From the NCBI RefSeq assembly GCF_014205215.1, contig NZ_JACHNC010000001.1:3291001-3355000 (forward strand): a stretch of DNA of 64,000 bases, written 5' to 3'. Below the pieces are notes generated by a model that worked only from the letters and a program-made list of their open reading frames with translations, was not told the origin of the DNA and made no database searches. This stretch comes from Actinoplanes lobatus (lineage in GTDB: Bacteria > Actinomycetota > Actinomycetes > Mycobacteriales > Micromonosporaceae). The position numbers and the translations under genes were made by a program. Each line of letters starts with the position of its first letter. Positions within the stretch are counted from its first letter, which is position 1. Shown in pieces: positions 1-7,787 of this stretch.

Positions 1-186
1 GCCGAGCCAGCCCGGGGGAGTCGCGGTGACCTCCCTGGTCACCCGCTCGGCGTTGTAGAACTCGGTGAGCATCCGCTCGATGAACTCCGGCGACAGCAGG
101 TCCGGATAGGTGGTCCGGTAGCCCCGCGTACAGATGTCGCGGATCGCCGCCACGTCGGAGCCGGTCGCCGCCCGAACCTCAGCCAT
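1..186 (-). CDS. GNAT-family N-acetyltransferase, 3' part beyond the window edge
   Basis: From an ATG at 186 the minus strand stays open to the edge (62 codons). The N-terminus reads MAEVRAATGSDVAAIRDIC, then RTTYPDLLSPEFIERMLTEFY, which is the usual beta1-alpha1 opening of a GCN5-type acetyltransferase that transfers acetyl from acetyl-CoA to an amine. The acetyl-CoA loop lies outside the window, so the family call rests on the N-terminus and on its neighbour. Its start overlaps the stop of the upstream acetyltransferase gene (179-724) by 8 bp, which suggests translational coupling in a two-gene operon. The substrate cannot be predicted. Confidence 0.7.
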   Translation of the reverse strand, partial: MAEVRAATGSDVAAIRDICTRGYRTTYPDLLSPEFIERMLTEFYNAERVTREVTATPPGWLG

Positions 187-724
187 GGACGGAGGATAGG
201 TCCCGCTGCCGGATGTGGTCGTCGTGCCACTCGGAGCCGACCAGGAACCGTTTCACCCCGACCACCTCGAAGCCGTGCTTGGCGTAGAACCGGGCGGCCC
301 GCTCGTTCTGCTGGTTGACGCCGAGCCAGCAGGTCGCCGCGCCGGTCTTCGCCGCGGCCTCCAGGGTGCCGGTCATCAGCTCGGCCGCCGCGCCGCCGCC
401 GTGCCGCTCCGGCGCCAGGTAGAACTTGCTCAGCTCGATGCTGGTCGGCGCGTCCACCACGGCCGCCACGTCCGGGTCGCCGATCGGGCCCTGGACCAGC
501 ATCGAATAGCCCACCGGGTGATCGTCGACGGACACCAGCAGCAGGGTCCGCCCCGGGTCGGCGAGATAGCGGGCGAAGCTCTCCACCGACAGATGGGCGG
601 CGACGAACGCGTCGATGTCGGCCTGCGCCGTGCCGGGCGGACAGGCCAGGCCGAACGTGCGGGCGGCCAGGTCGTGCAGCGACTGCTCGTCACCCTTGGT
701 GGCGAAGCGTGTGGTGATCGTCAT
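179..724 (-). CDS. GNAT-family N-acetyltransferase
   Basis: A complete 181-aa GCN5-related acetyltransferase, expected to be cytoplasmic. The middle shows the family core: IELSKFYLAPERHGGGAAAE corresponds to beta4 plus the acetyl-CoA pyrophosphate loop (R-x-x-G-x-A/G type), followed by WLGVNQQNERAARFYAKHGF, the beta5-alpha4 signature in which the Tyr is usually the general acid. The ATG at 722-724 is the only good start. It lies back to back with the GH20 gene and is followed, with an 8-bp overlap, by a second acetyltransferase. The substrate is unknown; small-molecule amines or ribosomal N-termini are both possible for this superfamily. Confidence 0.88.
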   Translation of the reverse strand: MTITTRFATKGDEQSLHDLAARTFGLACPPGTAQADIDAFVAAHLSVESFARYLADPGRTLLLVSVDDHPVGYSMLVQGPIGDPDVAAVVDAPTSIELSKFYLAPERHGGGAAAELMTGTLEAAAKTGAATCWLGVNQQNERAARFYAKHGFEVVGVKRFLVGSEWHDDHIRQRDLSSVHG

Positions 725-749
725 GGAGAAACTGTTTACAATCTTCAGA

Positions 750-2153
750 GTGAGCGAGCGGACGGTGCAACTCGGCGATGTTATCCCTCGGCCGGCGTCG
801 GTGCGGCCGGTCGCGGACGCGACGTTTCCGATCGTTTCCGGTACGGCCGTCAGCGCGCCGCCGGAGCTGGAGCGAGTCGCCGCGCACCTGGGCCTGCCCC
901 GGGCCGCCGACGGCGCGATCCGCCTGACCCTGGACCGGGAACTGCCCGCCGAGGGCTACCGGCTGGAGATCACCGCGGACGGCGTGACCCTCGCCGGCGG
1001 CGCCCCGGCGGGCGTCTTCTGGGGCGTCCAGACGCTGCGCCAGCTCGGCCCGGTGCTGCCCGGCGGTGTCATCGAGGACCGTCCCCGGTACCCCTACCGG
1101 GGCGCCATGCTCGACCTGGCCCGGCACTTCTTCACCCCGGACGAGGTGAAGGCGCACATCGACCTGCTGGTCCAGTTCAAGATCAATCACCTGCACCTGC
1201 ACCTCACCGACGACCAGGGCTGGCGGCTGGAGATCCCCGGTTGGCCCCGGCTCACCGAGGTCGGCGGCGGTCCGGGCACCGGTGTGGACGGGGCCGGGCC
1301 GGGCTTCCTGACCTGCGCCGAGTACGCCGACCTGGTGGCCTGGGCCGCCGACCGGTTCGTCACCGTGGTGCCGGAGATCGACATGCCCGGCCACGTGAAC
1401 GCGGTGCAGGTCGCCTACCCCGAACTCACCGCCGACGGGCAGCCGGTCGCGCCGCGCACCGACGCCGAGGTGGGCTACAGCTCGCTGGTGGCCGGCAAGG
1501 AGGAGACGTACGCCTTCGTCGAGGCCGTCCTGAAGACGGTCGCCGACCTGACCCCCGGCCCCTACCTGCACATCGGCGGCGACGAGTGCATGGCCACGCC
1601 GCCGGGTGACTACCGCGCCTTCCTGGAGCGGGTGCTGCCGATCCCGGCCGCCCACGGCAAGAGCGTCATCGGCTGGCACGAGATCGCCGCCGTCGACCTG
1701 CCGGAGAACGCGATCGTGCAGTTCTGGCGGATCGAGGAGTCCGACGAGGCGGTGGCCCGGGCCGCGGCGTCCGGCCGGCGCGTCATCGTCTCCCCGGCCG
1801 ACCGCACCTACCTCGACATGAAGTACGACGCCGGCAGCCCGCTCGGGCTGGACTGGGCCGGGCATCTGACGGTCGAGCGGGCGTACGACTGGGACCCGGC
1901 GGAGCGGCTGCCCGGCGTCGGCGAGGAGGCGATCCTCGGCGTCGAGGCGCCGCTCTGGTCGGAGACCCTGCGCAGCGTCGACGACGTGCGCTACCTGACC
2001 TTCCCCCGGCTGCCCGCGGTGGCCGAGGTGGCGTGGTCACCGCGCGGCGGCCGGGACTGGGCGTCGTTCCGGGAGCGGCTGGCCGCCTTCGGGCCGCGCT
2101 GGACCGCCGCCGGGATCAACTTCCATCGAGCACCCGAGATCGACTGGCACTGA
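750..2153 (+). CDS. Beta-N-acetylhexosaminidase, glycoside hydrolase family 20
   Basis: A 467-aa GH20 enzyme that removes terminal beta-linked GlcNAc/GalNAc by substrate-assisted catalysis. The sequence shows the N-terminal GH20b domain (about 1-120), then the TIM barrel: YRGAMLDLARHFF, HLHLHLTDDQGWRLEI, PEIDMPGHVNA, and the catalytic Asp-Glu pair in HIGGDE (D278, E279 with this start). No signal peptide is visible, so it probably acts on imported chito-oligosaccharides. The start is uncertain: an ATG at 723 would overlap the ATG of the divergent gene and leave no promoter, so I chose the GTG at 750; a GTG at 765 is also possible. The 3' end overlaps the convergent P450 gene by 38 bp. Confidence 0.9.
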   Translation: MSERTVQLGDVIPRPASVRPVADATFPIVSGTAVSAPPELERVAAHLGLPRAADGAIRLTLDRELPAEGYRLEITADGVTLAGGAPAGVFWGVQTLRQLGPVLPGGVIEDRPRYPYRGAMLDLARHFFTPDEVKAHIDLLVQFKINHLHLHLTDDQGWRLEIPGWPRLTEVGGGPGTGVDGAGPGFLTCAEYADLVAWAADRFVTVVPEIDMPGHVNAVQVAYPELTADGQPVAPRTDAEVGYSSLVAGKEETYAFVEAVLKTVADLTPGPYLHIGGDECMATPPGDYRAFLERVLPIPAAHGKSVIGWHEIAAVDLPENAIVQFWRIEESDEAVARAAASGRRVIVSPADRTYLDMKYDAGSPLGLDWAGHLTVERAYDWDPAERLPGVGEEAILGVEAPLWSETLRSVDDVRYLTFPRLPAVAEVAWSPRGGRDWASFRERLAAFGPRWTAAGINFHRAPEIDWH

Positions 2154-3378
2154 CCGGGCGGATCGCCGCGTACTCCGGGACGACCATCTGGATCCGGTCC
2201 CGGGGCAACGCCGGGATCCGGGACAGGTCGATCGCGGTGTCCTGTGGCGGCAGATAGTGGTCCAGCGCCGCGAGCCGCCGGACCAGGGTGCCGAGCACCG
2301 CGACGGTGATCCGCTCGCCCGGGCAGCGGTGCCCGGTCCGGGGATCCCCGCCGCCCTGCGGGATGAAATCGAAGTCGCCGGTCTCCCGGCCCAGGAACCG
2401 CGCCGGCGAGAACGCGTACGGCTCCGGCCACAGCTCCGGGTCGTGGTTCTGCCCGTAGACGTCGAGCAGCACCAGCGTCCCGGTCGGGATCGGCTCGCCC
2501 TGGAAGAAGGCGTCCCGGACGGCTCGGCCGCCGAGGAACGGGGCGAACGGGTAGAACCGCCGCACCTCGTGCACGAACGCCTCGGTGTACTCGTCGTTGC
2601 CGGAGCGGATCCGGGACTGATGACGCGGCCACATGTCCATGGCGTGCGCCGCGAACGCCAGGTACCAGGCCACCGCGATCGCCGGGCGGATGATGTTCAG
2701 CAGCTCGACGGCGGCCACCCGGGGATCCAGGCGGGCGCCGTCCTCGGTGTGGTGAGCCACGGCGGACAGGACGGTGTCCGAGCGCGGCTTCGCCCGTACC
2801 GTTGAAATGATCTTGGAAAACCGCCTCTCCTCCCGGCGGCGTGCCGCGAGCGCCCGCGCGGTGCGCGGCCCGACCGTCGCGAACCCGTCGACCATCGCGA
2901 CGCAATGCCTGGCCAGGGCGTTCACCTCACGCTCCTTCAGGGGTACGCCCACCCAGCGCGACACCGCGGAGGCGAGGACCCGGGCCGACTCGTCGAAGAG
3001 CCGCACCGGTGGACCGCCCCGCCACCGCTCGGCGGCCGCGTCGAATGCCTCCCCGGCCAGCTCGGCCAGCCGGTCGACGCCGTCGTCCATCAGCAGCGAC
3101 GTGAACAGCGCCTTCCGGCGCCGGTGCGCCCTCCCCTCCAGGGTCTGCACCCCGCCTGCGCCGAAGAGGGTCCGCACCGCGAGATCCGGCAGCGCCGAGT
3201 GCCGCTCCAGGTTGCCGGTGCCGTAGAAGAACTGCGCCGCGGACGGGCCGCAGATGCCGACGGCCGGCCGGCCCAGCACCCGGGTCCGCACCGCGCCACC
3301 ACCCGCCCGGCGGCGCAGATCCGGCAGCCACGCGTACCCCTTCAGGGCGACGGCCAGTGTCTGATCGAGGTCAGCCAT
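2116..3378 (-). CDS. Cytochrome P450, CYP152-like fatty acid peroxygenase
   Basis: A 420-aa P450. The haem loop FDFIPQGGG...GHRCPGE (Cys352) and the ExxR helix (HEVRR, E271/R274) are present. The I-helix lacks the usual acid-Thr pair and instead reads NIIRPAIAV, with Arg231-Pro232. That Arg-Pro pair and the FIPQGGG loop are hallmarks of the CYP152 group (Bacillus P450-BSbeta, SPalpha, OleT), which use H2O2 and the substrate carboxylate instead of redox partners. I therefore infer H2O2-driven alpha/beta-hydroxylation, or decarboxylation, of fatty acids. No ferredoxin or reductase gene lies nearby, which fits. The ATG at 3378 gives the normal family length; longer in-frame extensions upstream look spurious. 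Confidence 0.9.
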   Translation of the reverse strand: MADLDQTLAVALKGYAWLPDLRRRAGGGAVRTRVLGRPAVGICGPSAAQFFYGTGNLERHSALPDLAVRTLFGAGGVQTLEGRAHRRRKALFTSLLMDDGVDRLAELAGEAFDAAAERWRGGPPVRLFDESARVLASAVSRWVGVPLKEREVNALARHCVAMVDGFATVGPRTARALAARRREERRFSKIISTVRAKPRSDTVLSAVAHHTEDGARLDPRVAAVELLNIIRPAIAVAWYLAFAAHAMDMWPRHQSRIRSGNDEYTEAFVHEVRRFYPFAPFLGGRAVRDAFFQGEPIPTGTLVLLDVYGQNHDPELWPEPYAFSPARFLGRETGDFDFIPQGGGDPRTGHRCPGERITVAVLGTLVRRLAALDHYLPPQDTAIDLSRIPALPRDRIQMVVPEYAAIRPVSASRSRVLDGS

Positions 3379-3469
3379 ACCGCTCCGTATAACCAGCAGT
3401 CCGGACACGAAACGGTTACGTACGGTTTTGGCCCTACGCTGGGTGGCCGATCTGTGGGAGGAGTGCGGC

Positions 3470-5470
3470 TTGAGTAGGAATGCACCACCGGTGGCGGCGC
3501 GATCGGCCATCGCGCTGGCCGGGTTCCCGGTCGTCGCCGGGCTCCAGCTCGCCGCCGTTCTGCTGCTCCTCTGGACGATCCTGTCGGTGCTGCCCGGCGC
3601 CGTCGCGCTGCGGGCCGGGGTGCCGCTGAGCATCGCCACCGTCGGCGCCCTCGGGTACGAGACCTGGCGGGCCCTGCACACCCGCCGGCGTACCCCGGCC
3701 GGGGTGGCGGTCACCCGCGGGCAGGCCCCGAAACTGTGGGAGCTGATCGACGGCGCCGCCGCGGCCGCCGGGGTCCGCCCGCCGGACGGGGTCACCGTGG
3801 TCGCCGACGCCACCGCGGCCCTCGGCGAGCGCACCCGGGTGCTCGGCCTGATCGGCGGGCGCCGCGACCTCTACCTGGGCCTGCCGCTGCTCCAGGCGCT
3901 CCCGCCGGCCCGGCTCCGGGCGGTGGTCGCGCACGAGCTGGCACACGGCTCGCCGAAACTCGGCCGGTGGGCGCCGCTCGCCTACCGCGGCCGGGTCGCG
4001 GTCGGCCGGACCGCGCCCCGGATCTCCCGGCGCAATCCGGCCGGGGCGGTGCTCCGCGCGTACGCGGGGTTCTACCGCCGGATGGACGCCCCGTTCAGCC
4101 GCGCCCAGGAACTGGCCGCCGACCGGATCGCGGCCGACCACGCCGGGGTGGCGGACGCCGTGGCCGCACTGCGGGACATGCCCGCGCTGGCCGGGATGCA
4201 GCGCCTGTTCCACGCCGAATACGTGGGGCCGGGCTGGCAGGCCGGTTACGTGCCGGATGACGTGTTCGGCGGGCTGTTGCGGGTGCTGGCCGCCCGGCCG
4301 GTGGAGATGAGCATGCTGCGGGCCACCGAGCCGGAGCCGAGCGGGCCGTGGGACACCCATCCGCCGCTGGCCGAGCGGGTGGCGGCCCTGACCCCGCGGC
4401 CCTCCCCAGCCTCTTCCGATACCGCGTCCGCGCCCTCTTCCGATACCGCTTCCGATGCCGCGCCCGCTTCCGCGTCTGAGGAGCCGTCCGCCTCGGAGGA
4501 CGTGTCCGGGGAGCCGCCCTCCTCGGAGGCCGCGGACGAGGAGAAACCCGCGGAACCGGACGAGGAGCTCGTCCCCGATCTGCCCGCGCTCGGGCGGGCG
4601 CTCCAGGCGGTGGCCTTCCCACCGCGCGGGCGCACCGTGGTCAGCTGGGACGAATGCCTCAGCTTCGCCCGTACCACCGAGATGGAGCGGGAAGCGGAAG
4701 CCGCCCTCGCGGCGATCTCGCGCGCCTCGGACGCGGCCGTTCCGGACGCCGCGCATCTGCTCACCCTGGTCGCCGACGGCCGGCTGCGTGCCGCGGCCGG
4801 CGCGGTCTTCCCGGACACGTCACCGGAGGAGATCACCGCGCGGATCGTCGACCTGCTCGGGCTCATGCTGGCCCTGGCCGCACTGCGCGGCGGCGTTGCC
4901 CGCTGGCGGCACAGCTGGACCGGCGCGGCCGAGGTGGTCGCCGTCGACGGCGCCAACCTGAACCTCGCCGAACTCGCCGCCGCGGCCGCCGACCCGGAGA
5001 CCACCGAGGCGGTCCGGACCTATCTGACCGAGAACGGCTTCGACCTGGCGGCGCGGGCCGACCAGCGCGCCTCGGCCCGCGCCCGGGTACTCGGCGGGCT
5101 GGTCAACCTGTCCGCGGACGGCACGCGTACCGATCTGCTGATCACCGACCTGGGCCTGCTGCTGGTGCCGGGGCTGCCGCGGGGCCGGGGCGTCGAGGCG
5201 AAACGCCGGCTGACCCGGATCGCGGCCGACGGTGTCCCGGCCGGTGCCGAGCCGCCCGTCGAGCCCGATTCCGATCAGGAGGCACGCCGTTTCGTGCCGT
5301 TCGCCGACGTGGCTGGGGTGACCGTCCTACCCGGACGGCGAAAGGGGTGGGTCCTCGGCCTGCGGGACGGCGGCAACCTGTCCCTGCGCCCCGCCCTCGA
5401 CGCCGATGAGCTGCCCGGAGGCTGGGCGGCCTGGGACGAGGCCGTCATCTTCCTGGCCGGAACCCGCTGA
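3470..5470 (+). CDS. Membrane-bound M48-family zinc metalloprotease with disordered linker
   Basis: A 666-aa protein starting at a TTG preceded by GGGAGGAG (3455-3462) with 7-nt spacing. Two hydrophobic segments occupy about residues 14-40 and 50-65. The zinc motif HELAH is at 155-159 and the third ligand is probably the Glu of AQELAADRIAADHAG, as in M48 (HtpX/Ste24) peptidases. After the protease domain comes a Ser/Ala/Pro/Glu linker (about 315-365) containing a short imperfect repeat (SSDTAS). A C-terminal region of about 300 aa shows no family I recognise. It stands alone between the P450 and a small secreted protein. A role in membrane protein turnover is inferred from the family only. 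Confidence 0.85.
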   Translation: MSRNAPPVAARSAIALAGFPVVAGLQLAAVLLLLWTILSVLPGAVALRAGVPLSIATVGALGYETWRALHTRRRTPAGVAVTRGQAPKLWELIDGAAAAAGVRPPDGVTVVADATAALGERTRVLGLIGGRRDLYLGLPLLQALPPARLRAVVAHELAHGSPKLGRWAPLAYRGRVAVGRTAPRISRRNPAGAVLRAYAGFYRRMDAPFSRAQELAADRIAADHAGVADAVAALRDMPALAGMQRLFHAEYVGPGWQAGYVPDDVFGGLLRVLAARPVEMSMLRATEPEPSGPWDTHPPLAERVAALTPRPSPASSDTASAPSSDTASDAAPASASEEPSASEDVSGEPPSSEAADEEKPAEPDEELVPDLPALGRALQAVAFPPRGRTVVSWDECLSFARTTEMEREAEAALAAISRASDAAVPDAAHLLTLVADGRLRAAAGAVFPDTSPEEITARIVDLLGLMLALAALRGGVARWRHSWTGAAEVVAVDGANLNLAELAAAAADPETTEAVRTYLTENGFDLAARADQRASARARVLGGLVNLSADGTRTDLLITDLGLLLVPGLPRGRGVEAKRRLTRIAADGVPAGAEPPVEPDSDQEARRFVPFADVAGVTVLPGRRKGWVLGLRDGGNLSLRPALDADELPGGWAAWDEAVIFLAGTR

Positions 5471-5620
5471 CCCGAGTCGCCTGTCCGACGAATCCGCAAC
5501 CGTTACGTCACTTTGGGTCACAATAACTCCAGCGATTGTTTGCTTCGCCGCCGTCCGAATTGGGTAGCAGGTGCCGGAGTGAGGCGCGACGATCGTCTCG
5601 GACGCGGGGGAGGGGCCGTC

Positions 5621-6076
5621 ATGGAACGAGGTCCGTTGGCACTCTTCGGGGCGATCGTGTCGGTCGGACTGGGTCCCGCCCTGTGGCTCGGCGCGCAGCT
5701 CGGTGCGGTGAACCTGGCGCCCAGCCAGCGGCCCGCCCCGGTGAACGAGCAGTTCCCCGGGGTCGACATGGACTTCGGCGGCGCCGGCGCGGGTGATCCG
5801 GCCGCCGATCCGGTGTCCACCTACCCGTTCACGCCGTACGCCCCGCCCACGTCCACGGCGCCCGTGAAGCGGAAGCAGGCCGCCCCGGCGAGCCCCACGA
5901 CGCTCGAACCGGTGCAGCCGTCCCCGCCGCGGGCCTCCCCGTCGTCCTCGCCGTCGTCGCCGGCCTCACCCGCCTCACCGGCCGGGCCGTCGCCCAGCAC
6001 CGCGCCGGTGTCGTCGCCGTCGCCGTCGCCCGAGTGCTCCGAGTCGGAGACCGGCGCCGATCCGTCGGCACGATGA
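5621..6076 (+). CDS. Small membrane-anchored or secreted Pro/Ser-rich protein, function unknown
   Basis: A 151-aa protein with a clear N-terminal hydrophobic segment (LALFGAIVSVGLGPALWLGA) that acts as signal peptide or anchor. The remainder is low-complexity Pro/Ser/Ala sequence, as in extracellular wall-spanning linkers, and carries no enzymatic motif. The ATG at 5621 is preceded by GGGGGAGGGG. The stop codon lies inside the left arm of a strong terminator hairpin (6071-6106). I do not recognise a family. Confidence 0.7.
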   Translation: MERGPLALFGAIVSVGLGPALWLGAQLGAVNLAPSQRPAPVNEQFPGVDMDFGGAGAGDPAADPVSTYPFTPYAPPTSTAPVKRKQAAPASPTTLEPVQPSPPRASPSSSPSSPASPASPAGPSPSTAPVSSPSPSPECSESETGADPSAR

Positions 6077-6106
6077 GGGGGAGCCGTTCGCGGCTCCCCC
6101 TCATCG
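6071..6106. terminator. Bidirectional terminator with UUCG-type loop
   Basis: A perfect 16-bp stem (6071-6086 with 6091-6106) closes a TTCG tetraloop, between the convergent genes ending at 6076 and 6117. There is no long T-tract, as is usual in high-GC actinobacteria. Confidence 0.9.
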
Positions 6107-6116
6107 TGTGCGGCGG

Positions 6117-6827
6117 TCAGAGGCCCAGCAGCCGGTCCAGGATGTCCCGGTAGCTACGCAGCTCGACACGCAGCGCCTCGGTCTCGCCGGTGCCGGTGGA
6201 CAGCGAGCCGCGGTGGTCGCGCAGTGCCTTGGCCAGCTTGTCGACCGCCTCGTCCACCAGTCCGGCCGCCTCGCCGGTGGCCGCCTTCGGGTCGTCGACG
6301 AAACGCAGCTGGATGTCGCGCCACCGCTCGCGCAGCGACTCGACGTCGCCGCCCGGGAAGAGTGCCACCGGGCCGGTGAGCAACGTTTCCGTGGCCGGTC
6401 GCGGCTCGTCCACGGTGGAGTCGGTCTCCCGGGTCAGGTGCGGGTCGTCGAAGGTGCCCCGGTCCTCGAACGCCTGGTCCACCGCGGCGTCGTCCTTCCG
6501 CACGTCGTCCTGGTGAGCGTCGGCCTTCGCCTCGGCGGCGCCGGCCTCGGCGTCGGCCTTGGCGGCGCCGTCCGCAAAGGCGGCGGTGCGCTCCGGGTCG
6601 TCGTCGACGGCGGAGGTGCCCACCGCGACGGGCTGCTGGTCCGGTTCGGGGTCCGGATGCCACGGGGATCCGGCCCGCTGCTGCGGGACCGGCCGCGAGG
6701 CGGCCCCGTTGGCGCCGTCGTGTTCCCTGACGGCCTGGTCGGTCTGGTGGTCCTGGCCGGTCTTGTCGGTCTTGTCGGTCTGGTCGGTCTCGTCGGTCTC
6801 GTTGGCCTCGTTCGAGAAGAAGCGCAT
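6117..6827 (-). CDS. Acidic coiled protein with Thr-Asp repeats; paralogue of the next gene's C-terminal domain
   Basis: A 236-aa, very acidic protein of unknown function. It opens with MRFFSNEANETDETDQTDK, encoded by a run of 9-bp tandem repeats (about 6740-6812), then a disordered Asp/Glu/Ala region. The C-terminal third (about 150-236) contains RWRDIQLRFVDDPKAA and a closing YRDILDRLLGL. The same pattern (EEVQIRFVDSPKEA ... YRALFADLLG) occurs in the neighbouring gene 6840-7460, so the two share a homologous alpha-helical domain. It lies 12 bp downstream of that gene on the same strand, in one operon. It has no signal peptide or membrane segment. Confidence 0.75.
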   Translation of the reverse strand: MRFFSNEANETDETDQTDKTDKTGQDHQTDQAVREHDGANGAASRPVPQQRAGSPWHPDPEPDQQPVAVGTSAVDDDPERTAAFADGAAKADAEAGAAEAKADAHQDDVRKDDAAVDQAFEDRGTFDDPHLTRETDSTVDEPRPATETLLTGPVALFPGGDVESLRERWRDIQLRFVDDPKAATGEAAGLVDEAVDKLAKALRDHRGSLSTGTGETEALRVELRSYRDILDRLLGL

Positions 6828-6839
6828 CGTCGGAGCTCC

Positions 6840-7460
6840 TCAGCGGCTGGTGGCGTCGGTTTCGGGGGCGGTTCCGGTGCGGGGCGCGGCCTCGGCGGCC
6901 GGCCGGGACGCCGGGGTGGTGTGCGCGACCGGTTCCTCGCCGAGCAGATCGGCGAAGAGGGCGCGGTAGTGGACGAGCGCCTGGCGCAGATCCTCGGTCG
7001 CGGCCCGGCCGTCCCGGCTGCGGACGCTGATCTCGTGGGCGGAGCGGTAGTGCTCCAGGGTGGCGGCGTGCTTCACGGACAGGTCGGCGAGCCGCTCGTC
7101 GTAGTCGCCGGTCGGGTAGCCGCGCTCGGCTATCAGGCGGGTGACCAGCTCGTCGGCGGTTGCCACCGCCTCCTTCGGGCTGTCCACGAAACGGATCTGG
7201 ACCTCTTCCCAGGCCGCGGAGTACCGGGTCCGGGACTCGGCGGAGAGCGGCTCGATCTCCAGCTTCGCGTGCCGCCTGGTGCGCTCGAGCAGCTCCTTCT
7301 CGGCCTCGGAGCGGCTGCCGGTGTCGGCGACGACACGGTCGTACTCCGGGCCGAAGGTCTGCCGCAAGCGGCGGCGGCGCGCGGCCTGGACACCGGCCAC
7401 GACCGCGGCCAGCACCAGGAGGACGACGACTATCAGGACGATGGTGGCGGTGGTGGACAT
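6840..7460 (-). CDS. Membrane-anchored helical protein, conserved in actinobacteria, function unknown
   Basis: A 206-aa protein starting at the ATG at 7460, behind a good ribosome site (GGAGGGACCTG). A single N-terminal transmembrane helix (TATIVLIVVVLLVLAAVVAGV) is followed by a basic stretch and a soluble, charged helical domain: RRRRLRQTFGPEYDRVV, later AAWEEVQIRFVDSPKEA and LRQALVHYRALFADLLGE. The positive-inside rule puts the helical domain in the cytoplasm. The same RFVDxPKxA module recurs in the downstream gene (6117-6827), which suggests duplication and perhaps a complex between the two products. No catalytic motif is visible. Confidence 0.8.
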   Translation of the reverse strand: MSTTATIVLIVVVLLVLAAVVAGVQAARRRRLRQTFGPEYDRVVADTGSRSEAEKELLERTRRHAKLEIEPLSAESRTRYSAAWEEVQIRFVDSPKEAVATADELVTRLIAERGYPTGDYDERLADLSVKHAATLEHYRSAHEISVRSRDGRAATEDLRQALVHYRALFADLLGEEPVAHTTPASRPAAEAAPRTGTAPETDATSR

Positions 7461-7787
7461 CAGGTCCCTCCTTCTTCCACCGCCTGTATTCCCACCCGAT
7501 ACCAGGCGCCAATCCCCACCGCGCCGAATAGGGGATGTCCGAGCCCGCACCGGGCCGCCACTGTCATAAGACCGACGATCTAGCGAAAAAGATCGTGAGG
7601 CGTTCTGCCTGGACAAACAGGAGGAAGACGGCCGCTGGAGCGGTTTCTGGAACTAGCTGAGACGGACGTCATTACGTATTCTTCCGCAAGCGTGCCCACG
7701 GGTGTGCCGGTCGTTCCCCCTCCGACCGGCCGGTACCACGGGGCGGCGCGCTGGTCGTTGCCTGCCGAACCCCTCGGGCGGAGCCTG
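7461..7787. other. Divergent promoter region between the helical-protein operon and the conservon
   Basis: A 327-bp gap that is locally AT-richer (about 7565-7690). A TATTCT hexamer at 7677-7682 is a plausible -10 box for the conservon. The frame of the following kinase stays open up to a GTG at 7692, so the last 96 bp could encode an N-terminal extension. I see no RNA gene. Confidence 0.4.

Noticed and set aside
723..749. ATG 723 as the start of the GH20 gene
   Set aside because: It overlaps the ATG of the divergent acetyltransferase by two bases, leaving no promoter; the added residues are not homologous to GH20 proteins.
215..1609. Long open frame on the plus strand across the acetyltransferase and hexosaminidase genes
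   Set aside because: It is a frame shadow of GC-rich genes: Arg/Gly/Pro-rich, with no domain, and the real genes in other frames have clear motifs.
6740..6812. CRISPR-like short tandem repeats
   Set aside because: These are 9-bp in-frame repeats coding for Thr-Asp pairs, without spacers or cas genes.
7692..7787. N-terminal extension of the conservon kinase from GTG 7692
   Set aside because: Pro/Gly-rich and without similarity to kinase N-termini, and a ribosome site precedes ATG 7788. Kept only as an alternative.
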